Source of the DNA: an uncultured bacterium
Lineage (GTDB): Bacteria; Bacteroidota; Bacteroidia; Bacteroidales; CAIWKO01
DNA length: 21,878 bases
Direction of reading: 5' to 3'
Assembly: GCA_903916135.1 (NCBI GenBank)
Contig: CAIWVT010000261.1
Coordinates: 1-21,878 of the forward strand
How positions within the stretch are numbered: position 1 is the first letter of the stretch; the number at the start of each line of letters is the position of its first letter. The translations under genes were made by a program, and so were the position numbers. This document shows positions 15,518-21,878 of this stretch, piece after piece. The notes beneath the pieces were generated by a model. The model was not told the DNA's origin. It worked only from the letters and a program-made list of their open reading frames with translations, and made no database searches.

Positions 15518-16321
15518 ATGAAAAATTTCAGATTTCTTCTCATTGCTTTTTTGCTTTTGGTATTCTTTTTCTCCTGCAAAAGAGAAGATCCTATTGTTGA
15601 TATTCCTATTAAATATGGCAATATTGGCTTTCAGTTTACCCATAATGTGGATGGGCAAGCTTTGGTGGTTGATACCTTGATTTATACTAATGCTGCCGGA
15701 AACAATTACATGGTGAATGAGGTGCAATACTTTGTTTCGGATATCGTCTTGCAGAATAGTAATGGGACTTTCTTTTCTTTCGGAACAGGAAGCGATGTTC
15801 ATTATGTGGATAGTGACTTGCCCAGTACATCCACATGGTCGGTGCCGGATAATATCCCTGTTGGGAGTTATACTTCCATAGCTTTTACTTTTGGATTGAA
15901 TGAAGTGAGGAACCTATCGAATGTATTTTTGAATCCACCGGAGAGTAATATGTTTTGGCCCGAGTTTTTAGGCGGAGGATACCATTATATGAAGCTTAAC
16001 GGCAAGTGGGTTGATACGGCAAGCAACCTTTCTGCTTTTAATTTCCACTTGGGAATTGGGCAAACGTATGATGCCGTGGTGGTGGATTCCATTACGGGAT
16101 TTGTACAAAACTACTTCACTGTGACGCTTCCAAATTCGGCATTTACGGTTCGGGAGGATAAAACCACAACTGTTGAGATTATTATGAATATGGAGAAGTG
16201 GTTCAACACACCAAATGTTTGGGATTTTAATGAGTGTTCGGCTACGATGCAAAACCAAACGGCTATGCAAAGAGCTATTGAGAATGGAGGGACAGTTTTT
16301 TCTGTGGGACCTATACAATAG
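15518..16321 (+). CDS. MbnP-family copper-binding lipoprotein
   Basis: A periplasm-facing lipoprotein. The signal peptide ends at the lipobox FFSC (Cys20). The body matches the MbnP family: FQFTHNVDGQALVVDTLIYTNAAG, then NEVQYFVSDIVLQN, and FWPEFLGGGYHYMKLNGKW. In characterised MbnP proteins histidines and a tryptophan converted to kynurenine bind copper. Candidates here are His42, His95, His156, His177 and Trp147 or Trp164; which Trp is modified is inference. The 267-aa length fits. The gene for the likely maturase (MbnH-type di-heme enzyme) starts 9 bases after its stop. No methanobactin precursor or transporter genes are in the window, so the pair probably serves general copper handling. 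Confidence 0.85.
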   Translation: MKNFRFLLIAFLLLVFFFSCKREDPIVDIPIKYGNIGFQFTHNVDGQALVVDTLIYTNAAGNNYMVNEVQYFVSDIVLQNSNGTFFSFGTGSDVHYVDSDLPSTSTWSVPDNIPVGSYTSIAFTFGLNEVRNLSNVFLNPPESNMFWPEFLGGGYHYMKLNGKWVDTASNLSAFNFHLGIGQTYDAVVVDSITGFVQNYFTVTLPNSAFTVREDKTTTVEIIMNMEKWFNTPNVWDFNECSATMQNQTAMQRAIENGGTVFSVGPIQ

Positions 16322-16330
16322 CTTGCGGCA

Positions 16331-17494
16331 ATGAATTATTCAAAAAGCCATTTGGTTGCGGGGGTGGCAGCAGTCTTTTTTTTACTGACGGCATGCACCA
16401 AAGAAGTTCCGGTAACTGTAGTGTACATTGGAGATTCTACCCAATTTAACCCAAAGCCATATACCATCGTTTCGCCCTGGTTTTTTCCCACACAGATGAA
16501 CATTCCAGCGGATAATCCTTTGACAGTGGATGGAGTTTTCTTGGGAAGAACTTTATTTTATGACCTGCGATTCTCAGGATATCAGTCGGCGGACTCACAG
16601 ATGTGCTGCGCCACATGTCATGTACAGGAAAATGCATTTGAATGTGGCATGAATGGAGCGTTTCCAAACGGGCATCCTGTGGGGATTACCGGGATTGCTA
16701 CACCAAATGTGATGTTACCCGTTGTGAACCTTGTTTGGCAAAATGATGGTTACTTGTGGAACGGATTAATTCACCCTGATAACCCACAAGCAAATAGACG
16801 CAGTCTTGAAGACGTGGTGAGTATGGCTGTGTATGCCCACCACGAAATGCAAAGCGACACGAACAAAGCACGAAATGCCATCGCAGTAATTTCCGGATAC
16901 AAGCCTTTGTTTAAACGGGCTTTTAATACGGAAACTATCACGTTTCACTTGATGGCAAAGGCTGTTTCGCAGTTTATACGAAGCATTGTTTCGGTTAATT
17001 CAAAGTTTGATCAATATTTGTTGCACCAAATATCCTTGACAACGAGCGAAGGCAACGGTTTTGTGTTGTTCGTAACGGAACAAGGAGCCGATTGTTTTCA
17101 TTGCCACGGGGGAGATGGAAATCCTTTGCTGACTACCTATCAATTTTATAACAATGCAAAGGACTCGGTCTTCAATGATTCAAATGATAGGTATGGCGTT
17201 ACAGGAGACCCGATGGATCACGGGGCGTATTTGGTGCCATCGTTGCGAAACTGTGAGCTTACACCGCCTTATATGCACGACGGAAGATACACAACTTTGG
17301 ATGAGGTGATAAATTTCTATAGCGAAGGACTCGTGAACTCTCCTTATGTGAGTCCGTTGATGCACAAAATTGCGAATGGGGGCGCGCATCTCACACCGCA
17401 GCAAAAGGCTGACCTGAAAGCATTTCTTTTGACGCTTACTGACTACGATTTGACCTCAAATCCGGCTTATGGACCACCACCAAGCTTCCCGTAA
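16331..17494 (+). CDS. MbnH-like di-heme cytochrome c peroxidase-family protein
   Basis: A 387-residue lipoprotein (lipobox LLTAC, Cys22) of the bacterial di-heme peroxidase/MauG superfamily. Two heme-c sites are visible: CATCH (Cys93-His97) and CFHCH (Cys255-His259). The conserved PYMHDGRYTTLDEVINFY segment lies near the C-terminus (about 313-330). LVWQNDGYLWNG (about 134-145) carries tryptophans where an inter-heme Trp is expected. MbnH enzymes use a high-valent di-heme state to oxidise a Trp of the partner MbnP to kynurenine. Pairing with the adjacent mbnP-like gene, 9 bases upstream, supports that role over hydrogen-peroxide detoxification. The C-terminus is proline-rich. It depends on cytochrome c maturation genes located elsewhere. 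Confidence 0.87.
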   Translation: MNYSKSHLVAGVAAVFFLLTACTKEVPVTVVYIGDSTQFNPKPYTIVSPWFFPTQMNIPADNPLTVDGVFLGRTLFYDLRFSGYQSADSQMCCATCHVQENAFECGMNGAFPNGHPVGITGIATPNVMLPVVNLVWQNDGYLWNGLIHPDNPQANRRSLEDVVSMAVYAHHEMQSDTNKARNAIAVISGYKPLFKRAFNTETITFHLMAKAVSQFIRSIVSVNSKFDQYLLHQISLTTSEGNGFVLFVTEQGADCFHCHGGDGNPLLTTYQFYNNAKDSVFNDSNDRYGVTGDPMDHGAYLVPSLRNCELTPPYMHDGRYTTLDEVINFYSEGLVNSPYVSPLMHKIANGGAHLTPQQKADLKAFLLTLTDYDLTSNPAYGPPPSFP

Positions 17495-17514
17495 GGAAAG
17501 AAAACCTATTTTAT

Positions 17515-17547
17515 TTTCATCTACCTATATAATTTTACTTAACTTTG
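17515..17547 (+). promoter_or_regulatory. Promoter for the coiled-coil lipoprotein gene
   Basis: -7 TAACTTTG (17540-17547), a perfect TAnnTTTG match, with a -33-like TTTC (17515-17518) 21 bases upstream. It lies 37 bases before the ATG at 17585. Confidence 0.5.
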
Positions 17548-17584
17548 TCGTTCATTTTATTAAATTAAACTTAAAACCATTATT

Positions 17585-18427
17585 ATGAAAAAGTATTTTG
17601 CAATTATTTTATGTGTGTTGCCTCTCGTATGGGGTTGCAATAACAGTACGAAGCCGGGCGAATCGGATGATCCGAAGGATATACAGATTCGACAACTGCA
17701 GGCGCAATTGGACCAAAAGGATTCCACGGTGAATAGCATGTTCAGTTTTGTGAACGATGTGGAAGACAACCTGAAAACCATCGAGGCGAGCCAGATGAAG
17801 ATAGCGGAATCGAAAAAAGGCAACAACGAGGTGAGCACGGATGTGAAGGAAAGTATCAAAGAGCACATTCAGAACATCAATACCATGTTGGAAAAGAATA
17901 AACAGTTGATTGCTCGACTCGAAGGTGCTTTGCGTAAATCGAATATGAAGGTGGGTGCGCTGCAAAAAACCATTGATTTGCTGAATGCACAGATTGCTGC
18001 CAAAGATTCGGAGATTGCCGACCTGAAAGTGCAATTGGAGAAACTGAATTTCACCGTAGTGGAATTGAATGCCACCATCGTGGACCTGACATCGCAAAAT
18101 GATCAGAAAACACAAACGATAGATCAACAAACTGTGGAATTAAATACTGCCTATTATGTGATTGGATTGCGGAAAGAACTCAAAACAAAAGGAGTTATCG
18201 TGGGCGATAAAGTATCACAAAAGGTGAATCCCGAAAGTTATAACAAAGTGGATATTCGTTATTTCACGGAACTAAGTTTGAACGTGAAACGTGCGAAATT
18301 ATTAAGTACGCATCCCGATGGAAGCTATGAAATGGTGATGAAAGGTAAAATAATTGAAAAATTAGTTATAAAGAATGCCAAATCATTCTGGAGTATTTCT
18401 AAATTTTTGGTGATAGAAACCGATTGA
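17585..18427 (+). CDS. Coiled-coil lipoprotein of unknown function
   Basis: A 280-residue lipoprotein. The signal peptide MKKYFAIILCVLPLVWGC ends at the lipid-anchor Cys18. Residues about 35-195 are strongly heptad-like and charged (IRQLQAQLDQKD, IASKDSEI-type and KVQLEKLNFTVVELNATIVDL), predicting long coiled coils. The last 90 or so residues form a compact domain: TAYYVIGLRKELKTKGVIVG, then KVDIRYFTELSLNVKRAKLLSTHPDGSYEM. This tail recurs in Bacteroidota lipoproteins; some databases call similar proteins collagen-binding adhesins (Cbp1-like), which I cannot confirm. It has its own promoter and terminator, so it is monocistronic. Function is unknown; envelope location is likely. Confidence 0.8.
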   Translation: MKKYFAIILCVLPLVWGCNNSTKPGESDDPKDIQIRQLQAQLDQKDSTVNSMFSFVNDVEDNLKTIEASQMKIAESKKGNNEVSTDVKESIKEHIQNINTMLEKNKQLIARLEGALRKSNMKVGALQKTIDLLNAQIAAKDSEIADLKVQLEKLNFTVVELNATIVDLTSQNDQKTQTIDQQTVELNTAYYVIGLRKELKTKGVIVGDKVSQKVNPESYNKVDIRYFTELSLNVKRAKLLSTHPDGSYEMVMKGKIIEKLVIKNAKSFWSISKFLVIETD

Positions 18428-18429
18428 AG

Positions 18430-18510
18430 TGCCTAAAGTACTTGGAGTGCCTAAAGTGCCTAAAGTACTTGGAGTGCCTAAAGTGTGCTAAAGTGCATAG
18501 AGTACTTAAT
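18430..18510 (+). repeat. 27-bp (9-bp based) tandem repeat after the lipoprotein gene
   Basis: Two exact 27-bp copies (18430-18456 and 18457-18483) and a third degenerate one (to 18510). Each is built from 9-mers TGCCTAAAG and TACTTGGAG. It starts three bases after the stop codon, between gene and terminator, so it is transcribed. Confidence 0.9.
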
Positions 18511-18513
18511 TTG

Positions 18514-18549
18514 AAAGGCTTGTTCGATGAGAGCAAGCCTTTTTTTTTC
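18514..18549 (+). terminator. Rho-independent terminator of the lipoprotein gene
   Basis: Perfect 9-bp stem AAAGGCTTG (18514-18522) / CAAGCCTTT (18534-18542) with an 11-base loop, followed by T's to 18548. Confidence 0.9.
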
Positions 18550-18752
18550 AGTAGGAGGGAAGGGGGAGGGTTTCAAATAGGTGTTGTTTTTGTGTATTGT
18601 GGTTATGAAGTTGTACGATTTTGGATGATAAAGGATTTCGTTTTGAGAAGGTTGTGTCTATGGCGTTTTATGACATCGTGTAATGGAAATTTCTACCATT
18701 TGTCGAGTTTACGATACTGTTTTTTGCTTCGTTAGATGCGATAGTATGGTCG
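18550..18752. other. Intergenic region between convergent genes
   Basis: About 200 bases with no convincing gene, promoter or repeat. A plus-strand open frame here is an extension through the 27-bp repeat and has no coding character. The sequence is T/G-rich. Confidence 0.4.
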
Positions 18753-18780
18753 AAAAAATTGGCATTACGGGGAATGCAAT
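18753..18780 (-). terminator. Probable terminator of the malate:quinone oxidoreductase gene
   Basis: Read on the minus strand: ATTGCATT, loop CCCCGT, AATGCCAAT (stem with one bulged C), followed by TTTTTT. It lies 30 bases past the stop of the minus-strand gene. Confidence 0.6.
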
Positions 18781-18810
18781 TCGGTTGAATTACCTCAATT
18801 TTCTGTAGGT

Positions 18811-20151
18811 TTACGCGCCATCAATCAAATCTTTTTCGAAAGCTGCCTTGTCAAAGGTATATTTTCCTTTGAAAAAATCCATAACGGTTTGGGTATCTTT
18901 ATAGGCATTTCCCAAGCAGGTGGATGCTCCCGGAGAAGGTGTGATATTGAAAATAATATTGCGTCCTTCTATTTTTGCTTCGCCCATTTCGAGTTTGCGG
19001 GTGTTGTTGTTCACGATTTGTGGACGGGTGCCGCCTGTTTTTTTTGCAAAGGTCAACTCCGAAAGTTTGATATTGGGAACTATCTTACGGACTTCTTTCA
19101 AAAACGATCTTTTGCCAATGAAAGGCATGTCATAAACTAAGTTCGAGAGCAAATATTTCATAATCACCCAATCAGAAGCAATTTTTATCAAGGTAATAAT
19201 GGCTTTGGGTGTGAACCCGAATACTTTCAAATATTCGATATAGGTGGGATAATTGTAGCGTTCTAATAAATAGATAGTCTTAGCTGTGGGACCAAAGCGC
19301 GTAATATTCGCATTGTGAACTTCGGGGTCGCCATGGATGGCAGCGAAGGGAAGTTTTTCTTGTTGCATGGTATAAACCTTGCCATTCAACACTTTTGGAC
19401 ATGTATAAAAACTTCCAGCCATAGAAAGTATGGCAAAATGTTTTCCATACCCTAATTTCTTTGCATACAGTATGCTGTGTCCGCCGGCGCAAACCATAAC
19501 AACATCTGCCTCAAAAATTCCATTGTTGGTAGTTAATTTATAATGAGTTTGCAAATCTTCAATTGTATTGAGTTTAGTTTCAGTAAAAATCTCCAATTCG
19601 GGATTAAAGGCTTGTGCTTTGTGAACGAAATTGCGGCTTAGTGCACCAAAATCAACCGTATAACCATCTTCGGTTACCAAGGCAAGAATTTCTTGATCCG
19701 GATTGCGACCTTCCAGAACGCGAGGTTCAATTTTTCCGATTTCTTCACGATTAATCTTCTTTAGATGAGGAAACAAAGTGCGGAAAGTGTCGAAGCGCGC
19801 GTCAAGTTCTTTCACTTGTTTGCTTCCAACAGCGATAACCATTTTGGAATATTTGCTGTACAATTTAGACTCGGGATGTTCTAACTTTTGAGTTTCGAGA
19901 TAGTTCTTCACCATATCGGCACTTTGCTTCACTGTGGCAGCTTTCGCAAGGGTATAGTTGGTTTCGATGTCACCAAAATGCAGTGTCTGACTGTTCATCA
20001 TTTGCGACGAATTTACCGTGCCAAATTTTTTGTATTTTTCTAACAGACACACCCGTTTCAAATCGGTGTACTTGCTAAGGGCGTAAAGCATTGCAGTGCC
20101 ACTGATGCCGCCGCCTACTATAATCAAATCGAATTTCTTGTTTTCTGACAT
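18811..20151 (-). CDS. mqo: Malate:quinone oxidoreductase-family flavoprotein
   Basis: FAD-dependent, membrane-associated oxidation of malate to oxaloacetate with transfer of electrons to quinone. The 446-residue protein starts with a dinucleotide-binding fold (FDLIIVGGGISGTAMLYAL, about 7-25). It carries Mqo-type segments SSQMMNSQTLHFGDIETNYT (48-67) and the C-terminal SPGASTCLGNA (about 406-416). VVMVCAGGHS resembles the second FAD-contact motif. Bacteroidota homologues of this length are often called Mqo, although the substrate has seldom been tested; a related 2-hydroxyacid oxidase is possible. It has no signal peptide. It is monocistronic, with a -7 element upstream and a terminator downstream. 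The quinone partner would be menaquinone, consistent with mqnA in this window. Confidence 0.85.
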   Translation of the reverse strand: MSENKKFDLIIVGGGISGTAMLYALSKYTDLKRVCLLEKYKKFGTVNSSQMMNSQTLHFGDIETNYTLAKAATVKQSADMVKNYLETQKLEHPESKLYSKYSKMVIAVGSKQVKELDARFDTFRTLFPHLKKINREEIGKIEPRVLEGRNPDQEILALVTEDGYTVDFGALSRNFVHKAQAFNPELEIFTETKLNTIEDLQTHYKLTTNNGIFEADVVMVCAGGHSILYAKKLGYGKHFAILSMAGSFYTCPKVLNGKVYTMQQEKLPFAAIHGDPEVHNANITRFGPTAKTIYLLERYNYPTYIEYLKVFGFTPKAIITLIKIASDWVIMKYLLSNLVYDMPFIGKRSFLKEVRKIVPNIKLSELTFAKKTGGTRPQIVNNNTRKLEMGEAKIEGRNIIFNITPSPGASTCLGNAYKDTQTVMDFFKGKYTFDKAAFEKDLIDGA

Positions 20152-20179
20152 GTTTTTGTGTTGAAAAAATTTGCGGATG

Positions 20180-20187
20180 CAAAAGTA
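20180..20187 (-). promoter_or_regulatory. -7 promoter element for mqo
   Basis: On the minus strand TACTTTTG, a perfect TAnnTTTG match, 28 bases before the mqo ATG. No clear -33 TTTG. Confidence 0.45.
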
Positions 20188-20290
20188 CCAAATATTTCTT
20201 AATATATTGGTATAATACGCAATTATGGATAAATGTCATCTTAATCGGGATGCTTTATTTCATACATTTCTACTAAGGTTTTGAAAATGA

Positions 20291-20324
20291 AAAAGGCTTG
20301 ACTCCTTCAGGAACCAAGCCTTTT
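20291..20324. terminator. Symmetrical hairpin, terminator-like
   Basis: Perfect 10-bp stem AAAAGGCTTG (20291-20300) / CAAGCCTTTT (20315-20324) with a 14-base loop. A/T runs on both sides make it potentially bidirectional. No gene ends directly beside it, so it may be a relic or belong to a dispersed element. The stem sequence is nearly the same as the terminator at 18514-18549. Confidence 0.55.
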
Positions 20325-20353
20325 ATTTTGAAGCGCAGTATGGAAATCTTATT

Positions 20354-20514
20354 AAAAGGCACAGCCTTTTTTGATATAACCGACGGAGGCAGAGCCTACC
20401 GCCGAACGGGGATTTTCAGGTTGCTCCTTTTGATTTTAATTTGATTGCTTAAATTGTTGTCGCTTTTAATAGGCACAGCCTAATTGGATAAATTGGACTG
20501 AGGTCGGAACCTCA
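20354..20514. repeat. Cluster of small GGC-ACA-GCC hairpins in a gene-free region
   Basis: AAAAGGC-ACA-GCCTTTT (20354-20370), TAGGC-ACA-GCCTA (20470-20482) and TGAGGT-CGGA-ACCTCA (20499-20514) are perfect short hairpins. GGAGGC-AGA-GCCTACC (20385-20400) is similar. The stretch 20410-20440 is repeated at 21377-21408. It encodes no protein I can support; it looks like a patchwork of dispersed intergenic repeats. Confidence 0.6.
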
Positions 20515-20555
20515 GCCCAACGAGTATTTAATTGCAACAACAAATTATGAGTCCA

Positions 20556-20833
20556 CTCCGAAAAGTCACAATCTAACCACAAAGGCACTAAGACTCAAAG
20601 AAACACGAAGATATAGAAAGTTGTTTATTTATACCATTACATACTATGTTTTAGTCCAAACTCAATTGGTATAATGCCGATAGAGTAGCTGTTATAGTTC
20701 AATTTTTCCTGTCCCGTACACATCGTGTCGGGATTGGACTATTACAGATACCGTATCGGTATTAGATAAACAATGCATTGTGATGCTTTGTGTCCTTGTG
20801 TCTTCGTGGTATTTTTTTTTGTGGCTTTTGGAG
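20556..20833. mobile_element. MITE-like element, copy 2, with an internal insert
   Basis: Inverted copy of the element at 10068-10215. The left 70 or so bases (CTCCGAAAAGTCACAATCT, then CACTAAGACTCAAAGAAACA) match the reverse complement of the first copy's right half. The right 60 or so bases (CTTCGTGGTATTTTTTTT, GGCTTTTGGAG) match the reverse complement of its left half. Between them lie about 145 extra bases (about 20630-20775) absent from copy 1. One terminal base is lost (TTTTGGAG instead of TTTTCGGAG). Confidence 0.65.
20640..20775. repeat. Insert within MITE-like copy 2, related to 2321-2395
   Basis: Contains TCCAAACTCAATTGGTATAA, similar to sequence upstream of pyrG. It also has a hairpin TCCCG-ACAC/GTGT-CGGGA with one bulged T (20712-20733), and a 15-base ATACCG-TAT-CGGTAT hairpin (20748-20762). 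No coding potential. It appears to be a second dispersed element nested in the first. Confidence 0.5.
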
Positions 20834-20842
20834 TAAGCTCAA

Positions 20843-21265
20843 TTATTGATATTCAACAATGATTGCTCCAATTCTGATTACATCTACATTGTTTGCAAAA
20901 AATAATCTGAACATTAATACGGTACTTCCAGCAACAACGAGATTGCCAACATTGCTTGTGTAAGAAGTAGCAACTATTGATCTTAAATCCGTTCCATCAT
21001 CATGTTTAACAAATGCCTGATCAGGACTTGTTTGATCAACCAGTCGAGTTTGGCTGATGTAACTGGCTGCATTTGAATTATGATAATAAAGGGTAATATT
21101 CTTTATCGCATTTCCCTGAAGAAGGGGCAAAGGCAGATAAACCCATTTTAAATCGCCTGCTGCACTTGCTGTAATTTGAATGCTTGGATGTGCAGTCCAA
21201 GGATGATCAAGTTTCAAGGTAGGGTCTCCGCTGCGAAGACTCATTCCATTTAATGTTAGTTTCAT
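20843..21265 (-). CDS. Small unrecognised beta-rich protein
   Basis: A 140-residue protein with no family I can name. It starts MKLTLNGMSLRSGDPTLKLD and has no signal peptide or membrane helix. Alternating hydrophobic residues and segments such as AIKNITLYYHNSNAASYISQ, TRLVDQTSPDQAFVKHDDGT and LVVAGSTVLMFRLFFANNVD suggest a beta-sandwich, with the end IRIGAIIVEYQ a final strand. Coding character is good and composition is normal (not repetitive), unlike nearby frames. It is isolated between a MITE-like element, whose end is 10 bases from its stop codon, and a repeat-rich region. Horizontal acquisition is possible. No promoter match is clear. Confidence 0.6.
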   Translation of the reverse strand: MKLTLNGMSLRSGDPTLKLDHPWTAHPSIQITASAAGDLKWVYLPLPLLQGNAIKNITLYYHNSNAASYISQTRLVDQTSPDQAFVKHDDGTDLRSIVATSYTSNVGNLVVAGSTVLMFRLFFANNVDVIRIGAIIVEYQ

Positions 21266-21290
21266 TTAAAGTGATTTATTGGTTTTGCCT

Positions 21291-21386
21291 ACTCTTTTAT
21301 GGATTTTCGGCTATTTCCATTTTGTAATTAATTACCTACTCATGTGCTTTTCAGCTTCCGAGCCTTACTCTTTTATGGATTTTCGG
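21291..21386 (+). repeat. Direct repeat pair of 20 bp
   Basis: ACTCTTTTATGGATTTTCGG occurs at 21291-21310 and exactly again at 21367-21386. The second copy continues as GGTTGCTCCTTTTAATTTTA, which resembles 20410-20440. The rest of 21266-21589 has no gene I can support. Confidence 0.85.
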
Positions 21387-21589
21387 GTTGCTCCTTTTAA
21401 TTTTATTTATAAATTTCATCTTCTCATTTCTTTAAAGTGGCTTCAAAAAATATCCCACATTAATTGTCACGTTATGGGTGTTCACCCCAATTTTGAACTA
21501 TTGATTCCTTTCATCGTTTAAGTAAAAAATTCACTTGATAAGCACTTGTTTGTACCATGCTTGCTGATATTCTGGTTAATAGCATCGCA

Positions 21590-21878
21590 CATTTAGTTCG
21601 TGCGACACCAACAACTGTTCGTGCGCCAACTCTCGTTGTATTCGCGCCAACTCTCGTTGTATTCGCGCCTAATCTCGTTGTACATGCGCCAAGTCTCGTT
21701 GTACTTGCGCCAAGTCTCGTTGTACATGCGCCAAGTCTCGTTGTACATGCGCCAAGTCTCGTTGTATTCGCGCCAACTCTCGTTGTATTCGCGCCAACTC
21801 TCGTTGTATTCGCGCAAACTCTCGTTGTATTCGCGCAAACTCTCGTTGTATTCGCGCAAACTCTCGTTGTATTCGCGC
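21590..21878. repeat. 21-bp tandem array (CTCGTTGTA type), runs off the window
   Basis: About 13.8 units of exactly 21 bp. The core CTCGTTGTA occurs 12 times from 21632 to 21863 at perfect spacing, each followed by TTCGCGCCAACT-like or CATGCGCCAAGT-like sequence. The two leading units (21590 and 21611) are degenerate. Variant units cluster rather than mix, which suggests local duplication or slippage. Confidence 0.95.
21593..21878 (-). CDS. Possible heptapeptide-repeat protein, C-terminal part (partial)
   Basis: On the minus strand the array is open to the window edge and encodes the heptad REYNESW/L (variants RMYNETW, RKYNETW), ending WRTNSCWCRTN at a TAA (21593-21595). Regular charge and aromatic placement could form a coiled coil or amphipathic fibre. 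The plus strand is also open (LVVFAPT heptads). So translation of either strand is unproven, and the N-terminus lies outside the window. Confidence 0.3.
   Translation of the reverse strand, partial: REYNESLREYNESLREYNESLREYNESWREYNESWREYNETWRMYNETWRMYNETWRKYNETWRMYNEIRREYNESWREYNESWRTNSCWCRTN

Noticed and set aside
18424..18735. Plus-strand ORF starting in the 27-bp repeat
   Set aside because: It begins in the lipoprotein stop region, passes through a rho-independent terminator, and shows no coding character.
20152..20842. tRNA or other structured RNA gene
   Set aside because: Several hairpins are present, but no cloverleaf, no CCA-like end and no known RNA motif; they fit dispersed intergenic repeats better.
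21590..21878. CRISPR array
   Set aside because: Head-to-tail 21-bp units without spacers; simple tandem repeat.

Overview
The window looks like a Bacteroidota (Bacteroidetes) chromosome, probably an environmental or uncultured member. The DNA is AT-rich. Most starts lack a strong Shine-Dalgarno sequence. Several genes are preceded by the phylum's TAnnTTTG -7 promoter element. The gene set is also typical of the phylum: an ExbB-ExbD-ExbD-TonB operon, lipoproteins, and a PorT-like outer-membrane barrel.

Layout. 1-7389 (+) is mostly housekeeping: the end of an outer-membrane beta-barrel gene, glutamine-dependent NAD+ synthetase (nadE), CTP synthase (pyrG), MurB, and a CPA2-type cation/proton antiporter with a cytosolic stress-protein-like tail. 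7485-9320 (-) is accessory: an overlapping MNT/HEPN pair and an unrecognised two-part protein with a well-formed promoter. 9321-10499 has no convincing gene. It holds a long 21-bp-period array, a MITE-like element with terminal inverted repeats, and low-complexity DNA. 10500-12181 (+) holds the futalosine-pathway gene mqnA and an unusual FabD-like acyltransferase whose 3' end looks frameshifted. 12395-15394 (+) is the TonB energy-transducing operon, closed by a clear terminator. 15518-17494 (+) is an MbnP/MbnH-type pair: a copper-binding lipoprotein and a di-heme peroxidase-like maturase. A coiled-coil lipoprotein follows at 17585-18427 (+). 18811-20151 (-) is a malate:quinone oxidoreductase. 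20152-21878 is repeat-rich, with one small unrecognised gene and a second large 21-bp array running off the window end.

Functional links. MqnA (menaquinone synthesis) and the malate:quinone oxidoreductase (quinone reduction) fit a menaquinone-based respiratory chain. The Exb/TonB complex uses the proton gradient to drive outer-membrane import. MbnP/MbnH suggests copper handling at the cell envelope.

The most unusual signal is not a gene family. Repeats with a period of 7 or 21 bp occur at five separate loci: 4108-4149, 7397-7473, 9475-10062, 12199-12240 and 21590-21878. The largest form open heptapeptide-repeat frames. Twenty-one bp is seven codons, and also two turns of B-DNA. Other points worth checking are the unusual active-site residues and frameshift of the FabD-like protein, and two inverted copies of a MITE-like element about 10 kb apart, one carrying an insert related to sequence near pyrG.
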